In this document: positions 9,089 through 17,413 of the stretch, piece by piece | Position numbering within the stretch: the stretch's first letter is position 1 | Layout of the letters: the number at the start of each line of letters is the position of its first letter | Source: GCA-2733415 sp965178635 | GTDB taxonomy: Bacteria; Bacteroidota; Bacteroidia; Flavobacteriales; Flavobacteriaceae | NCBI GenBank assembly: GCA_965178635.1 | Contig: CBCXVT010000010.1 | Span: 160,109-224,108 of the forward strand | Length of the DNA: 64,000 bases | Reading direction: 5' to 3' | Position numbers and translations under genes: made by a program | Notes under the pieces: generated by a model | The model's database searches: none | What the model was told of the DNA's origin: nothing | What the model saw: the letters and a program-made list of their open reading frames with translations, nothing else

Positions 9089-10594
9089 TTAATTAGGAAA
9101 AACTATTGCCTGATATGCACCAATATCATAATTACCTGTAGTTCTTGTGGTATTTATAATATCTGGAAAACTAGGTGTTACTTCAAAGCCTGTATTATCA
9201 GCAGGTGATACTGTTTCTTCAATTTGAAATTCATTATTAAACTTGTTTAAAAAAACAGGATCTTGATTTATAATACTATTACTGTAATATGTTGGGTCAC
9301 TAAAATTATAAAACGGATTGTTTCCGTACTGATTATTGAAATCATTGAAACGAATTAAACAGTTTTTAAAGTTAAAATCAAAATCACCATTACTTTGTTG
9401 GTCAAATAATACTTCTAAGTATTCATTACCATAAATTATACAATTTGTAAAGTTGGCATATAAATGATCTGCAGTATTACCAAGCCAATCACTTATGGCA
9501 AGTGTAGGAAAGGAGCGAGAACCACTATTCCAGTAATTTGTAAACGTACAATGTGTAAAATTATAAGTACCACCGTGGGTAATATTAATACTTGCTTGTC
9601 CGCAATTACTTATAACCACATTTTCACCTTCAATATTGCTATCTATAGCTAATAAACCATTTACCGAATGATTGTAGAGCTGTGTGTTTGTAAATGTGGT
9701 TGTTAAATTGCCATCACTAAAATCACTTCTAATACCAATTGTACCATTTTTAATAGTAACGTAATCAAACAGGTTATTTGTACTTCCTTCTTGTAGCCAA
9801 ATGGTTCCCCATTGTCCTGGTATATTACTAAAAAGAGGTTCTAGTCGGTCTCCTTCAAAAACAATTTCGTTTTCTAAAGTTTCTTGATCACTACTTAAAT
9901 TACCATCAGCAATAATTGTTGCTCCATCACTAACAATTAATCCAGAATTTCTATGAAAATGTATTCTTGCTCCAGGGTTTATAGTTAGGGTTTGTCCTGT
10001 AGGGACTTTTGGGTAACCATAAATTACATAAGGTTTGGTGTTGGTCCAGTTTAATTGGGTTGATGTTAATTCAAAATCATTAAGTTCTCCTTCATTTAGG
10101 GTAGGAGGAAATCCTTCATTTAGGGTAGGAGGAAATATAAACTCAGCATCTTTAACTAAGGTAACCAGTTTAACATCTTGAAAATGTGCATTGGCATCAA
10201 AAATGATAGAGTCTTTGTATAAAAATTCTGTAGCTGTTGTTGAATAATCTATAATATCAACTGTAGTTTCCACAAATATAAACAGACTGTCCTCAGCTTT
10301 GATTTCTACATTTTCAAAATATTGTCCAGGTATACCATCTACCATAAGTCTAAAGTTTGAGTTGGCACCTCTACCTAATTCGATGGTAGGTATATGTATA
10401 TCGTCTGACCCTCGGTTGTAAACTTTTAAATTATAGGTACTTGAGCCAATATTGGTAAAAATGGTGTCTAAAAAAACAGTGTCTTTTGAGAAACGTAAAT
10501 CTCCTGAACTCGCAGTTGTGCTAAAGTCTTTGCGGCAAGCGCCAATACTAATTGCTAAAATAAGTGTAGAGATAAGTATAATAGTTTGTTTCAT
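9089..10594 (-). CDS. Beta-helix surface lipoprotein
   Basis: The 501-residue protein begins MKQTIILISTLILAISIGAC, a lipoprotein signal with lipid-modified Cys20. After an N-terminal Ig-like region (residues about 30-140, FLDTIFTNIGSSTYNLKVYNRG) it becomes Asn/Gly/Thr rich with repeated short strands such as NNLFDYVTIKNGTIGIRSD. That pattern is typical of right-handed parallel beta-helix proteins. The C-terminal DIGAYQ motif is common in this class. It is probably attached to the outer membrane or the cell surface; substrate unknown. A perfect 24-bp tandem duplication doubles the peptide FPPTLNEG at about residues 153-168. Confidence 0.85.
   Translation of the reverse strand: MKQTIILISTLILAISIGACRKDFSTTASSGDLRFSKDTVFLDTIFTNIGSSTYNLKVYNRGSDDIHIPTIELGRGANSNFRLMVDGIPGQYFENVEIKAEDSLFIFVETTVDIIDYSTTATEFLYKDSIIFDANAHFQDVKLVTLVKDAEFIFPPTLNEGFPPTLNEGELNDFELTSTQLNWTNTKPYVIYGYPKVPTGQTLTINPGARIHFHRNSGLIVSDGATIIADGNLSSDQETLENEIVFEGDRLEPLFSNIPGQWGTIWLQEGSTNNLFDYVTIKNGTIGIRSDFSDGNLTTTFTNTQLYNHSVNGLLAIDSNIEGENVVISNCGQASINITHGGTYNFTHCTFTNYWNSGSRSFPTLAISDWLGNTADHLYANFTNCIIYGNEYLEVLFDQQSNGDFDFNFKNCLIRFNDFNNQYGNNPFYNFSDPTYYSNSIINQDPVFLNKFNNEFQIEETVSPADNTGFEVTPSFPDIINTTRTTGNYDIGAYQAIVFPN
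10089..10136. repeat. Perfect 24-bp tandem duplication inside the beta-helix lipoprotein gene
   Basis: Positions 10089-10112 and 10113-10136 are identical. The unit is in frame and adds eight residues (FPPTLNEG), so the reading frame survives. The identity suggests a recent slippage event. Confidence 0.95.
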
Positions 10595-10681
10595 AGCGTG
10601 ATTTACAGACTGATGTGTAAAAATAAGATTATTATAACTAAAACCTATAGTTTGAGTTTTTATTGTGTTTTAGAAGTTTAG

Positions 10682-11332
10682 TTACAACTTTTCTCCGAAA
10701 GCTAAATCGCCAGCGTCTCCTAATCCAGGTACAATATAAGCATGTGAATTTAAAGTGTTATCTACGGCACCAATCCAGAGTGATGTGTTTTTAGGTAAGT
10801 TTTTCACAACATTATCAACACCAGTTTGGCTTCCAATAACCGCTGCAATATGAATTTTAGTAGGAACACCACGTGATTTTAAAACCTCAAGAGCTGTTAA
10901 TATAGATTCACCAGAAGCTAACATGGGGTCAGATAGTATAACTGTTTTTCCTTCAATACTAGGGCATGCCAAATAATCGGACTCTATACTGAAGCTATGG
11001 TCTTTTTTTGTTTTTCTAAAAGCCCCAATAAAACCATTTTCAGCTTTATCAAAATAATTTAAAAACCCTTGGTGAAATGGCAGACCTGCACGCATAATTG
11101 TAATTAATACGATATCATCTGTTGGAGAAGATAGAGTTGCAGTGCCTAAAGGAGTTGTAACATCAGATGTTTTATAATTGAGGGTTTTGCTAATTTCATA
11201 GGCAATAACTTCCCCCATACGTTCTAAATTACGTCTAAAACGCATAGCATCTTTTTGTATAGAGACATCTCTAATTTCAGCTATGAATGTGTTAAAAATC
11301 GAGTTTTGATTACCTAGGTTTGTATAGTTCAT
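10682..11332 (-). CDS. upp: Uracil phosphoribosyltransferase
   Basis: The 216-residue cytosolic enzyme joins uracil and PRPP to make UMP (pyrimidine salvage). Visible motifs are LITIMRAGLPFHQG near residue 80, the PRPP loop VILSDPMLASGESI near residue 131, and the C-terminal IVPGLGDAGDLAFG that binds uracil. Many homologues have DPMLATG where this has DPMLASG, a conservative change. The start lies 1 bp from the stop of the upstream lipoprotein gene (11334), so the two are probably co-transcribed. Confidence 0.96.
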   Translation of the reverse strand: MNYTNLGNQNSIFNTFIAEIRDVSIQKDAMRFRRNLERMGEVIAYEISKTLNYKTSDVTTPLGTATLSSPTDDIVLITIMRAGLPFHQGFLNYFDKAENGFIGAFRKTKKDHSFSIESDYLACPSIEGKTVILSDPMLASGESILTALEVLKSRGVPTKIHIAAVIGSQTGVDNVVKNLPKNTSLWIGAVDNTLNSHAYIVPGLGDAGDLAFGEKL

Positions 11333-11333
11333 A

Positions 11334-12368
11334 TTAGTGAATCAATTTAATTTCAAATAATTTATCCCAGTTTTTACCAGTTACAAAAATGGTGTTAGTC
11401 TCAGGATTATAAGCTATCCCGTTTAAAACATTCAGGTTGGCATGCTGAGTTACCTTTTTACGTAATGAATTACAGTTTACAACTGCATCAACCTCTCCAT
11501 TAACAGGGTTGATTATAGCAATACCATTACGTTGGTATATATTAGCATAAATTCTACCGTCAATCCATTCCAATTCATTAACACTCTTTATTTTACTTGA
11601 GTTATTATAGATTTGAATGTAATCTTCCTCTTCAAGAGTTTCAGGATTTAACGTCCATATTTTTTCTGTTCCGTCAGATTTATACAATGTTTTTCCATCA
11701 TTACAAATACCCCATCCTTCATGACTTTTCTTATATTTAAATGTTTTTGTTTTTGTAAAATTAACTGGATTGTAAACAAAGCCAATACGCGACTCCCAAG
11801 TTAATTGGTATAAGTTGTCATTTAATATTGTTAAGCCCTCTCCGAAGTGTTTCGGGTCTAAATCAATTTTTTGTATAATATTACCCGTTTTATAATCTAC
11901 TTTTCTAAGCGATGATTTTCCGCGTTGCCCAGTACTTTCATACAACTCACCCTTATAAAACTCTAAACCTTGGGTGTAAGCATTAATATCATGAGGGTAC
12001 TCATTAATAATTTCAAAGTTTAATACTTTAGGTTTATGCTGTGCTAAAATTTCAATTTCTTTTTTTATAATAACAATGTCATTATTATAATTAAAAGTAG
12101 CTTTTAAAGTTTTTGTTCCTAACTTACCAGAATCAAAGGTGAATTTTGGAGATTCAATTTTTACGTCATCTATAAAGTAAGACATGTTGGTTATTTCGAG
12201 ATTTTTCTTGTTTAAAACAGAGAAATTAACAGTCTTACCAAAGCTATATTTGTCTTTTTTTGCATTAGTTTCAATAGAAAATAATTTATTTACATCTTTT
12301 TCTTCTTCTGTGCAGGCTATAAACAAAACGCTTAAAAATATGATTGTTAATGTGTTAAGGGATTTCAT
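11334..12368 (-). CDS. Glutamine cyclotransferase-like lipoprotein
   Basis: I chose the ATG at 12368 because MKSLNTLTIIFLSVLFIAC gives a proper lipoprotein signal with Cys19; an upstream ATG at 12392 would add eight residues and spoil it. The mature protein has an Ig-like stretch (residues about 30-110). A five-bladed beta-propeller like plant-type glutaminyl cyclotransferase follows, with markers YTQGLEFYKGELYESTGQRG, HFGEGLTI, KSHEGWGIC and NELEWIDGRIYANI. Family members cyclise N-terminal Gln to pyroglutamate. In Bacteroidota many secreted proteins have N-terminal Gln after signal cleavage, so it may act on exported proteins in the periplasm. Confidence 0.88.
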   Translation of the reverse strand: MKSLNTLTIIFLSVLFIACTEEEKDVNKLFSIETNAKKDKYSFGKTVNFSVLNKKNLEITNMSYFIDDVKIESPKFTFDSGKLGTKTLKATFNYNNDIVIIKKEIEILAQHKPKVLNFEIINEYPHDINAYTQGLEFYKGELYESTGQRGKSSLRKVDYKTGNIIQKIDLDPKHFGEGLTILNDNLYQLTWESRIGFVYNPVNFTKTKTFKYKKSHEGWGICNDGKTLYKSDGTEKIWTLNPETLEEEDYIQIYNNSSKIKSVNELEWIDGRIYANIYQRNGIAIINPVNGEVDAVVNCNSLRKKVTQHANLNVLNGIAYNPETNTIFVTGKNWDKLFEIKLIH

Positions 12369-12424
12369 GCTAATAATTTGATTTTTTAGCAAGGTAAATC
12401 AATTAAATCAGATTAAAAAATGAT

Positions 12425-12454
12425 TGTGTACTATCAAAAAGGTTGTATATTTGC
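12425..12454 (+). promoter_or_regulatory. Promoter of the SRP RNA gene
   Basis: TTG at 12425-12427 and TATATTTG at 12447-12454 are 19 bp apart. This matches the Bacteroidota vegetative promoter (TTG-N19-TAnnTTTG). The RNA would start just downstream, next to 12459. Confidence 0.8.
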
Positions 12455-12458
12455 ATCG

Positions 12459-12551
12459 GCAAGTCCTACACAACTAGCTCCTGTTGAATCCTCCAGGGCG
12501 GGAACGCAGCAAAGGTAGATGGTTGAGCAGTGTGATGTAGGTCGCTTGCCA
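12459..12551 (+). ncRNA. ffs: Signal recognition particle RNA (4.5S type)
   Basis: The ends GGCAAG (12459) and CTTGCC (12551) pair. The apical part holds the conserved SRP tetraloop region: CCAGGGCGGGAACGCAGCAA, read across 12493-12513, carries the GGAA loop and the asymmetric internal loop bound by Ffh. A T-run follows at 12553. The length of about 93 nt is right for the short bacterial form, which pairs with Ffh to target membrane and exported proteins. Confidence 0.95.
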
Positions 12552-12661
12552 TTTTTTGTGCGCAAAAGTTAAACTTCACAATGCATCACAATATTTCTAA
12601 TTTTATTTTCGGTTACTTCATTTCAAAAAATGTATTTTTACAGTGTTTTTTAAATATTTAA

Positions 12662-13478
12662 ATGACACTAATGACAAAAGTTGTATTGATTACTGGCGGA
12701 TCTTCAGGAATAGGGAAGTCTGTAGCACATTTTCTTACCGAAAAAGGTTTTATTGTTTACGGTACGAGTAGAAATCCTCAAAAAATTACTGAACAATTGC
12801 CATTTAAATTAATCGCTTTAGATGTTTCCGATGCAACTACAATAGCATCTGCTGTTCAAACTATTATTAAAAAAGAAGGGCGTTTAGACGTCGTTATTAA
12901 TAATGCTGGTGTTGGTATTACTGGACCAATAGAAGAAACACCAGATATAGAAATCAAAAAAGCATTTCAAACCAATGTATTTGGTCCTATTAGATGTTAT
13001 TAAAGCAGTTTTACCACAGATGAGAAAACAAGGCAGTGGATTAATTATAAATGTTACTTCAATTGCTGGTTATATGGGCTTACCATACCGTGGAGTGTAT
13101 TCTGCAACTAAAGGAACTTTGGAGTTATTGACGGAAGCATTACGAATGGAAATCAAAGATTTTAACATTCAAATGACTAATATCGCTCCGGGTGATTTTG
13201 CAACTAATATTGCTTCCGGACGTTACCATTCTCCGGTTTTAGAAAATTCACCATATAAAGTACCTTATGGAAATACGTTAGCTTTAATGAATGAGCATGT
13301 AGATCATGGGAATGATCCGATTGAAATGGCAGAAGCTATCTACGGAATTATCAACACTAAAAAACCAAAAATACATTATAAGGTAGGGGCGTTTATGCAG
13401 AAGTTTTCTATTGTTTTAAAACGTATTTTGCCTGATACTGCTTACGAGAAATTATTATTAAATCATTATAAATTATAA
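12662..13478 (+). pseudogene. Short-chain dehydrogenase/reductase, broken by a +1 frameshift
   Basis: Two overlapping frames together make one SDR protein of about 270 residues. The first part carries the nucleotide motif TGGSSGIG (near residue 13 of MTLMTKVVLITGG) and NNAG. The second carries the catalytic Ser region NVTSIAG and the YSATK Tyr/Lys pair. The frame breaks after GPIR: one extra T near 12995 turns the expected ATTAGA-GTTATT (IRVIKAV) into an early TAA at 13001. Removing one base restores FGPIRVIKAVLPQ. No homopolymer or slippery heptamer is present, so programmed shifting is unlikely. It is either a pseudogene or a sequencing error. A second in-frame ATG at 12671 is the likelier start. 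Confidence 0.85.
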
Positions 13479-13519
13479 GAATTCAATTAATTGAGTTACT
13501 AACTTAAAAAACTAAACCA

Positions 13520-14176
13520 ATGAAATTTTTTATTGATACAGCAAATTTAAATCAAATTAGAGAAGCGCAAGCTTTAGGTGTATTAGATGGTGTAACTACA
13601 AACCCATCATTAATGGCAAAAGAAGGGATTACTGGTACAAATAACATTTTAAAACACTATGTTAATATTTGTAATATTGTAGATGGTGATGTGAGTGCAG
13701 AAGTTATTTCAACAGATTTTGAAGGTATGGTCAGAGAAGGTGAAGCTTTAGCTGATTTACACGACCAGATTGTCGTGAAATTACCAATGATTAAAGACGG
13801 TATAAAAGCAGCAAAATATTTTAATGATAAAGGTATACGTACTAACGTGACTTTAGTATTTTCTGCCGGTCAAGCGTTATTAGCAGCAAAAGCAGGTGCA
13901 ACTTATGTGTCGCCGTTTATTGGTCGCTTAGATGATATTTCAACAGATGGGTTAAACTTAATTGCTGAAATAAGACAAATTTATGACAACTACGGTTTTG
14001 AAACACAAATACTAGCGGCCTCTGTGCGTCACACGATGCACGTGATTGATTGTGCTAAAATTGGAGCTGATGTCATGACAGGTCCTTTGAGTTCTATTGA
14101 AGGCTTATTAAAACATCCTTTAACAGACATTGGTTTGGCGAAATTTTTAGCAGATTATCAAAAAGGTAATAAGTAA
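13520..14176 (+). CDS. fsa: Transaldolase / fructose-6-phosphate aldolase family enzyme
   Basis: The 218-residue length fits the short transaldolase family (type 3B, TalC/FSA). It opens MKFFIDTANLNQIREA with the conserved substrate Asp, then has GVTTNPSLMAKEG and the Schiff-base Lys in VVKLPM (Lys87), and ends with the barrel motif SSIEGLLKHPLTDIGLAKF. It acts in the non-oxidative pentose phosphate pathway, or as an aldolase splitting fructose-6-phosphate; sequence alone does not tell which. The split transketolase genes further along the window belong to the same pathway. Confidence 0.92.
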   Translation: MKFFIDTANLNQIREAQALGVLDGVTTNPSLMAKEGITGTNNILKHYVNICNIVDGDVSAEVISTDFEGMVREGEALADLHDQIVVKLPMIKDGIKAAKYFNDKGIRTNVTLVFSAGQALLAAKAGATYVSPFIGRLDDISTDGLNLIAEIRQIYDNYGFETQILAASVRHTMHVIDCAKIGADVMTGPLSSIEGLLKHPLTDIGLAKFLADYQKGNK

Positions 14177-14253
14177 ATATTAACATAAAATATTTTGATT
14201 TATCTAGATAAATGCTATATTGATATAAACTAATATTAAAAACAGATAATAAG

Positions 14254-14616
14254 ATGAAAAAATTAAGTTTAAGCTTAGCTTTAGTTGTTGCTTTGGGGGT
14301 TATTTCTTGTAGAGAAACAAAAAAAGAAACCGACAATGTAGAAGATAAAGTAGAAAACACTATAAATCAAGCTACTGAAGATGTTAAAGACGCAACAAAT
14401 GAAGCTGCAGATAATGTAGAAGAAGCTGTTGATGATGCTGTTGAAAATGTGAAAGATGCAGCTGGTAATGTTGTAGATGATGTAAAAGACGCTGCTGGAG
14501 ATGCTGAAGATAAAGCAAATGAGTTAATTGACGATGCTAAGGGTGCTGCAAAGGATACGGAAGATAAAGCAAACGAAGCGATTGATGATGTAAAAAGCGC
14601 TCTAAAGGGTGAATAA
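14254..14616 (+). CDS. Small Asp/Ala-rich lipoprotein with LEA-like repeats
   Basis: The 120-residue product begins MKKLSLSLALVVALGVISC, a lipoprotein signal with Cys19. The rest is a low-complexity amphipathic stretch of 11-residue-like units such as NVKDAAGNVVDDVKDAAGD, rich in Ala, Asp, Glu and Lys. This pattern resembles LEA or apolipoprotein-like helices and YtxH-type proteins. It predicts one long, highly charged helix in the periplasm. The function is unknown; a stress or desiccation role is only an analogy. Confidence 0.75.
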   Translation: MKKLSLSLALVVALGVISCRETKKETDNVEDKVENTINQATEDVKDATNEAADNVEEAVDDAVENVKDAAGNVVDDVKDAAGDAEDKANELIDDAKGAAKDTEDKANEAIDDVKSALKGE

Positions 14617-14624
14617 TAAACATT

Positions 14625-14681
14625 AAGATTTCAGATAACAAAACAGCCGCAAATTGCGGCTGTTTTGTTATCTGAAATCTT
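14625..14681. terminator. 28-bp perfect inverted repeat, shared terminator overlapping the end of smpB
   Basis: Positions 14625-14652 are the exact reverse complement of 14654-14681, with a single central base (the innermost pairs must open to form a loop). A T-run follows on the plus strand. The right arm contains the last codons and the stop (KDFR*) of smpB on the minus strand, so the terminator for the lipoprotein gene and the 3' end of smpB are the same DNA. Confidence 0.9.
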
Positions 14682-15129
14682 TTTTAATTCTATCTAAATC
14701 ACGTTTGTTATCACGATCTTTCAATGTGTTTCGTTTGTCGTGTAGTTTTTTACCTTTACATAAAGCGATATGTAATTTAGCTAAACCTTTATCATTTAAA
14801 AACAGGCGTAAAGGCACAATTGTTAATCCGCTGTTTTTAACTTCACGGTGTAACTTTTTCAATTCTTTTTTATTCAACAACAATTTACGTTCTCTACGCA
14901 TTTGATGATTGAAATATGTAGCATGAGAATATTCATCAATATACATGTTGATGACAAATAACTCACCACGATCATTAAACTCACAAAAACTTTCAGTAAT
15001 TGTTGCCTTTCCTTCACGTATTGATTTTATTTCTGTACCCACAAGCATGATACCGGCATCATAGGTATCTATGATTTCGTATTCAAAACGAGCTTTTTTA
15101 TTCTGTATGTTAATTTTCTTCTGCTTCAT
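14668..15129 (-). CDS. smpB: SsrA-binding protein SmpB
   Basis: SmpB binds tmRNA and brings it to stalled ribosomes. The 153-residue protein (from the ATG at 15129, MKQKKINIQNKKARFEYEI) has the OB-fold markers DTYDAGIMLVGTEIKSIREGKATI and ALCKGKKLHDKRNTLKDRD. It also has the basic tail ending RIKKDFR that enters the mRNA channel. An in-frame ATG at 15138 would add MCL and is less likely. Its last codons form one arm of a perfect inverted repeat. No tmRNA gene is visible in this window. Confidence 0.96.
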   Translation of the reverse strand: MKQKKINIQNKKARFEYEIIDTYDAGIMLVGTEIKSIREGKATITESFCEFNDRGELFVINMYIDEYSHATYFNHQMRRERKLLLNKKELKKLHREVKNSGLTIVPLRLFLNDKGLAKLHIALCKGKKLHDKRNTLKDRDNKRDLDRIKKDFR

Positions 15130-15174
15130 CAAGCACAAAAATAGAATTTGTTTGTGAGTAATTGCTATGCCTTT

Positions 15175-16068
15175 TTAATTTTTATCAAAAAGAAGATAAA
15201 CTTTTTCGTTTGCTATAGCTACATAAGTCTGGTCACTATTCAAAAGTACAATTTGTTGCCTTTCTCTTGCGAAAGTTTTTAAAAGAGAAATACCGTTTGT
15301 AGAATCAAACGCTTGTCCAAAATGTTCTTGAAATGTAGTGGGTGAGAAGGAAAACGTATTTGTTAATTTGAATTCTGGTATTTCTGACAGGTGATCCGCT
15401 GAAAACCAATCTGTTAAAGTGTCATTGCAATAGGTGTCTGAAAGTCCAATATCAACAATAACTACCGATGCTATTTTTGTTTTGTTTTCATTAAAATAAA
15501 ATGCACGTTTTGGTGTTTGAAATGATATAATTATAGCATTTTTAAATATTATATCTTCAGGAATATTAGTAGTGTCACAATACATCCCACTTGGGGTGTC
15601 TACTGCAACTTTAATACTTTTTTGTAGATTCAAATAACTAATAACATCTTTATAAATACCATCAAGAGGTCTTGACAACCCTGAGCCAAATACTGCGTCA
15701 ATTATGATATCAGAATCTTTAAAGTTAAATGGCTTCAATATATCAATGTTATCAATTTGAATAACGTGAGAAACTTTCTTTAAATTTATAGCACAATCTG
15801 CAGTTAAAGTATTATTCGGATTGATTAAAAATGGGTGTACTTGATATCCTTTCTGTTGTAATATTCTACAAATTGCAAATCCGTCGCCACCATTATTTCC
15901 TGGGCCACAAAAAATATAAACACTGTGCTGAGTTGTATAATTACTGATAAACCAATTGACAAGAGCAATTGAAGCACGTTCCATTAATGCTAAAGAAGAG
16001 ATGGGTTCGTGTGTAATTGTAAATGCATCCCAAGCTCTAATTTGACTCGAGGTGAATAATTTTTGCAT
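15175..16068 (-). CDS. NAD(P)HX epimerase with a decayed dehydratase domain
   Basis: From the ATG at 16068 (MQKLFTSSQIRAWDAFTI) the protein is 297 residues; bifunctional Nnr proteins are about 500. The N-terminal YjeF domain is intact: CGPGNNGGDGFAICRIL, IDAVFGSGLSRPL, VAVDTPSGMYCD and TPKRAFYFNENK. It should epimerise damaged hydrated NAD(P)H. After about residue 220 only a remnant of the dehydratase (NnrD) half is seen: SPTTFQEHFGQAFDS followed by LLKTFARERQQIVLL. This corresponds to the usual TPHPGEFxRL region. The first third of that domain and the ATP-binding GNxGMATGGSGD end are missing. The longer start at 16155 would overlap the upstream gene and is not favoured. Confidence 0.85.
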   Translation of the reverse strand: MQKLFTSSQIRAWDAFTITHEPISSLALMERASIALVNWFISNYTTQHSVYIFCGPGNNGGDGFAICRILQQKGYQVHPFLINPNNTLTADCAINLKKVSHVIQIDNIDILKPFNFKDSDIIIDAVFGSGLSRPLDGIYKDVISYLNLQKSIKVAVDTPSGMYCDTTNIPEDIIFKNAIIISFQTPKRAFYFNENKTKIASVVIVDIGLSDTYCNDTLTDWFSADHLSEIPEFKLTNTFSFSPTTFQEHFGQAFDSTNGISLLKTFARERQQIVLLNSDQTYVAIANEKVYLLFDKN

Positions 16069-16111
16069 AGCTTTACCATTAAAATAAAGGTCTATACAAT
16101 TTAAGCAATTA

Positions 16112-16801
16112 TTAGTTCTTATAAAAAGGGATGAAATAACTAATTGAGTAACCAAATCCTACACCCCAATTAGAATCTTGGTAAGTTCTTCCGAAACCAG
16201 GAATGTATAAGTTGTCAAAACCATCTGGTTTGTTATTAACAACTAAGTTTTTTAATTGCACATTTACACCTAAGTATAAGTTATTAAAAACTTCAGCTTT
16301 AAGGCCAACAATTAATTCTATCCAATGAGAAGACGTTGTATCAAAATTCTGAGAGTCGGTTTGAAGTCCGGTTTCTTCCCAATAACCACCACTAGAATTA
16401 TAAATACTATAGCTATTTAGGGTATGTGAATATGAGCTAACACCATAGCGCAATCCTGTATAAATTGCATTCTCCATATCCAACCAATTTTCATAAGCGT
16501 TATAATCAACACCAATATTGAAGTAACTACCTTTAGTGGTATAATTCACTTGTGTTTCGTCTATAGTTCTATTTTCATTTCCGAAAGCACCTGCAAGGTA
16601 GTAACGTTTTGCAAATTTATAATCTGCGTTAATTTCAAATGCTGTATAATCTTTTATGATTACAGATTTGGCTAATTTAGAAACGTCTGTACCAACACGT
16701 AAACCAAAACGATGTGTTTTAACAGAATCTTTTTTTACATCTTCTTGTGCATTGATTGTAAAAGAACAAATGAGACTAATGATAAATATGTACGTGCGCA
16801 T
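16112..16801 (-). CDS. Outer-membrane beta-barrel protein (DUF6048-like)
   Basis: From the ATG at 16801 the product is 229 residues: MRTYIFIISLICSFTINAQE, a signal peptide, then alternating strands such as KRYYLAGAFGNENR, GSYFNIGVDYNAYEN and SHWIELIVGLKAEVFNNLYLGVNVQLK. It ends with an aromatic strand (SISYFIPFYKN), as expected for a small barrel. I believe it is the flavobacterial family DUF6048, which commonly follows a DUF6452 gene as here; this is recalled, not searched. The start overlaps the upstream gene by 26 bp. Confidence 0.75.
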   Translation of the reverse strand: MRTYIFIISLICSFTINAQEDVKKDSVKTHRFGLRVGTDVSKLAKSVIIKDYTAFEINADYKFAKRYYLAGAFGNENRTIDETQVNYTTKGSYFNIGVDYNAYENWLDMENAIYTGLRYGVSSYSHTLNSYSIYNSSGGYWEETGLQTDSQNFDTTSSHWIELIVGLKAEVFNNLYLGVNVQLKNLVVNNKPDGFDNLYIPGFGRTYQDSNWGVGFGYSISYFIPFYKN

Positions 16802-17294
16802 TGTTTGAGTTTTCAATAGTATTATTTTCAACAGTCGAATTTAATATCCAGTTATCAGTATCGGTGGTAAAACCAAAATTTACATCTTCAAACACATTTT
16901 TAAAACCGCAAGCCTTTGAAATATAGACTTGGTTATTTTCATAATTAATTGTGATATCATCTTCATTTCCAGTAGCAAAATCATCTGTATCATCATCAGG
17001 CGTACCGTTATTGTTAACCTCATAATCTTTAATTAAAGTATATGAAGTATTGTTTTCTAAAATACGTAAAGGAATGGCAATTGAATCTCTTGTACTTTCA
17101 ATACCATATGAAAGACTGTTGTTTTCTCCAACTATCAATAAATTTGTGACTGCTTTGGGCGCATCTGTATCAGCAATATCATAAAAGCGAATAACCAATT
17201 GTGCGGTATCGGCATTTGCATCTGTACAAATATCATCTTTTTCACAGCCGATAATTACTGCTAAGAATGTGACAATAAAAAGTAGTTTTTTCAT
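16776..17294 (-). CDS. Lipoprotein (DUF6452-like)
   Basis: The 172-residue protein starts MKKLLFIVTFLAVIIGC, a lipoprotein signal with Cys17, followed by EKDDICTD. The rest is Asn/Asp rich, probably beta-sandwich, with a conserved-looking CGFKNVFEDVNF near the C-terminus. It overlaps the barrel gene by 26 bp, suggesting one transcript and a joint envelope role. Family assignment to DUF6452 rests on gene order and memory. Function unknown. Confidence 0.75.
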   Translation of the reverse strand: MKKLLFIVTFLAVIIGCEKDDICTDANADTAQLVIRFYDIADTDAPKAVTNLLIVGENNSLSYGIESTRDSIAIPLRILENNTSYTLIKDYEVNNNGTPDDDTDDFATGNEDDITINYENNQVYISKACGFKNVFEDVNFGFTTDTDNWILNSTVENNTIENSNNAHVHIYH

Positions 17295-17413
17295 AAATTG
17301 ATTTTGAATAGCAACAAAAATAGCAGTATTTTAATGTATTAGCTTAAAAAAGTTATTAAAGTTTCTCTAAAAATGAACCTTTCTGTAATTTTTTCGTCAA
17401 TAGAGTAACACGT

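Noticed and set aside
12975..13003. Programmed frameshift in the short-chain dehydrogenase
   Set aside because: No slippery heptamer, stimulatory hairpin or A/T run is present at the break.
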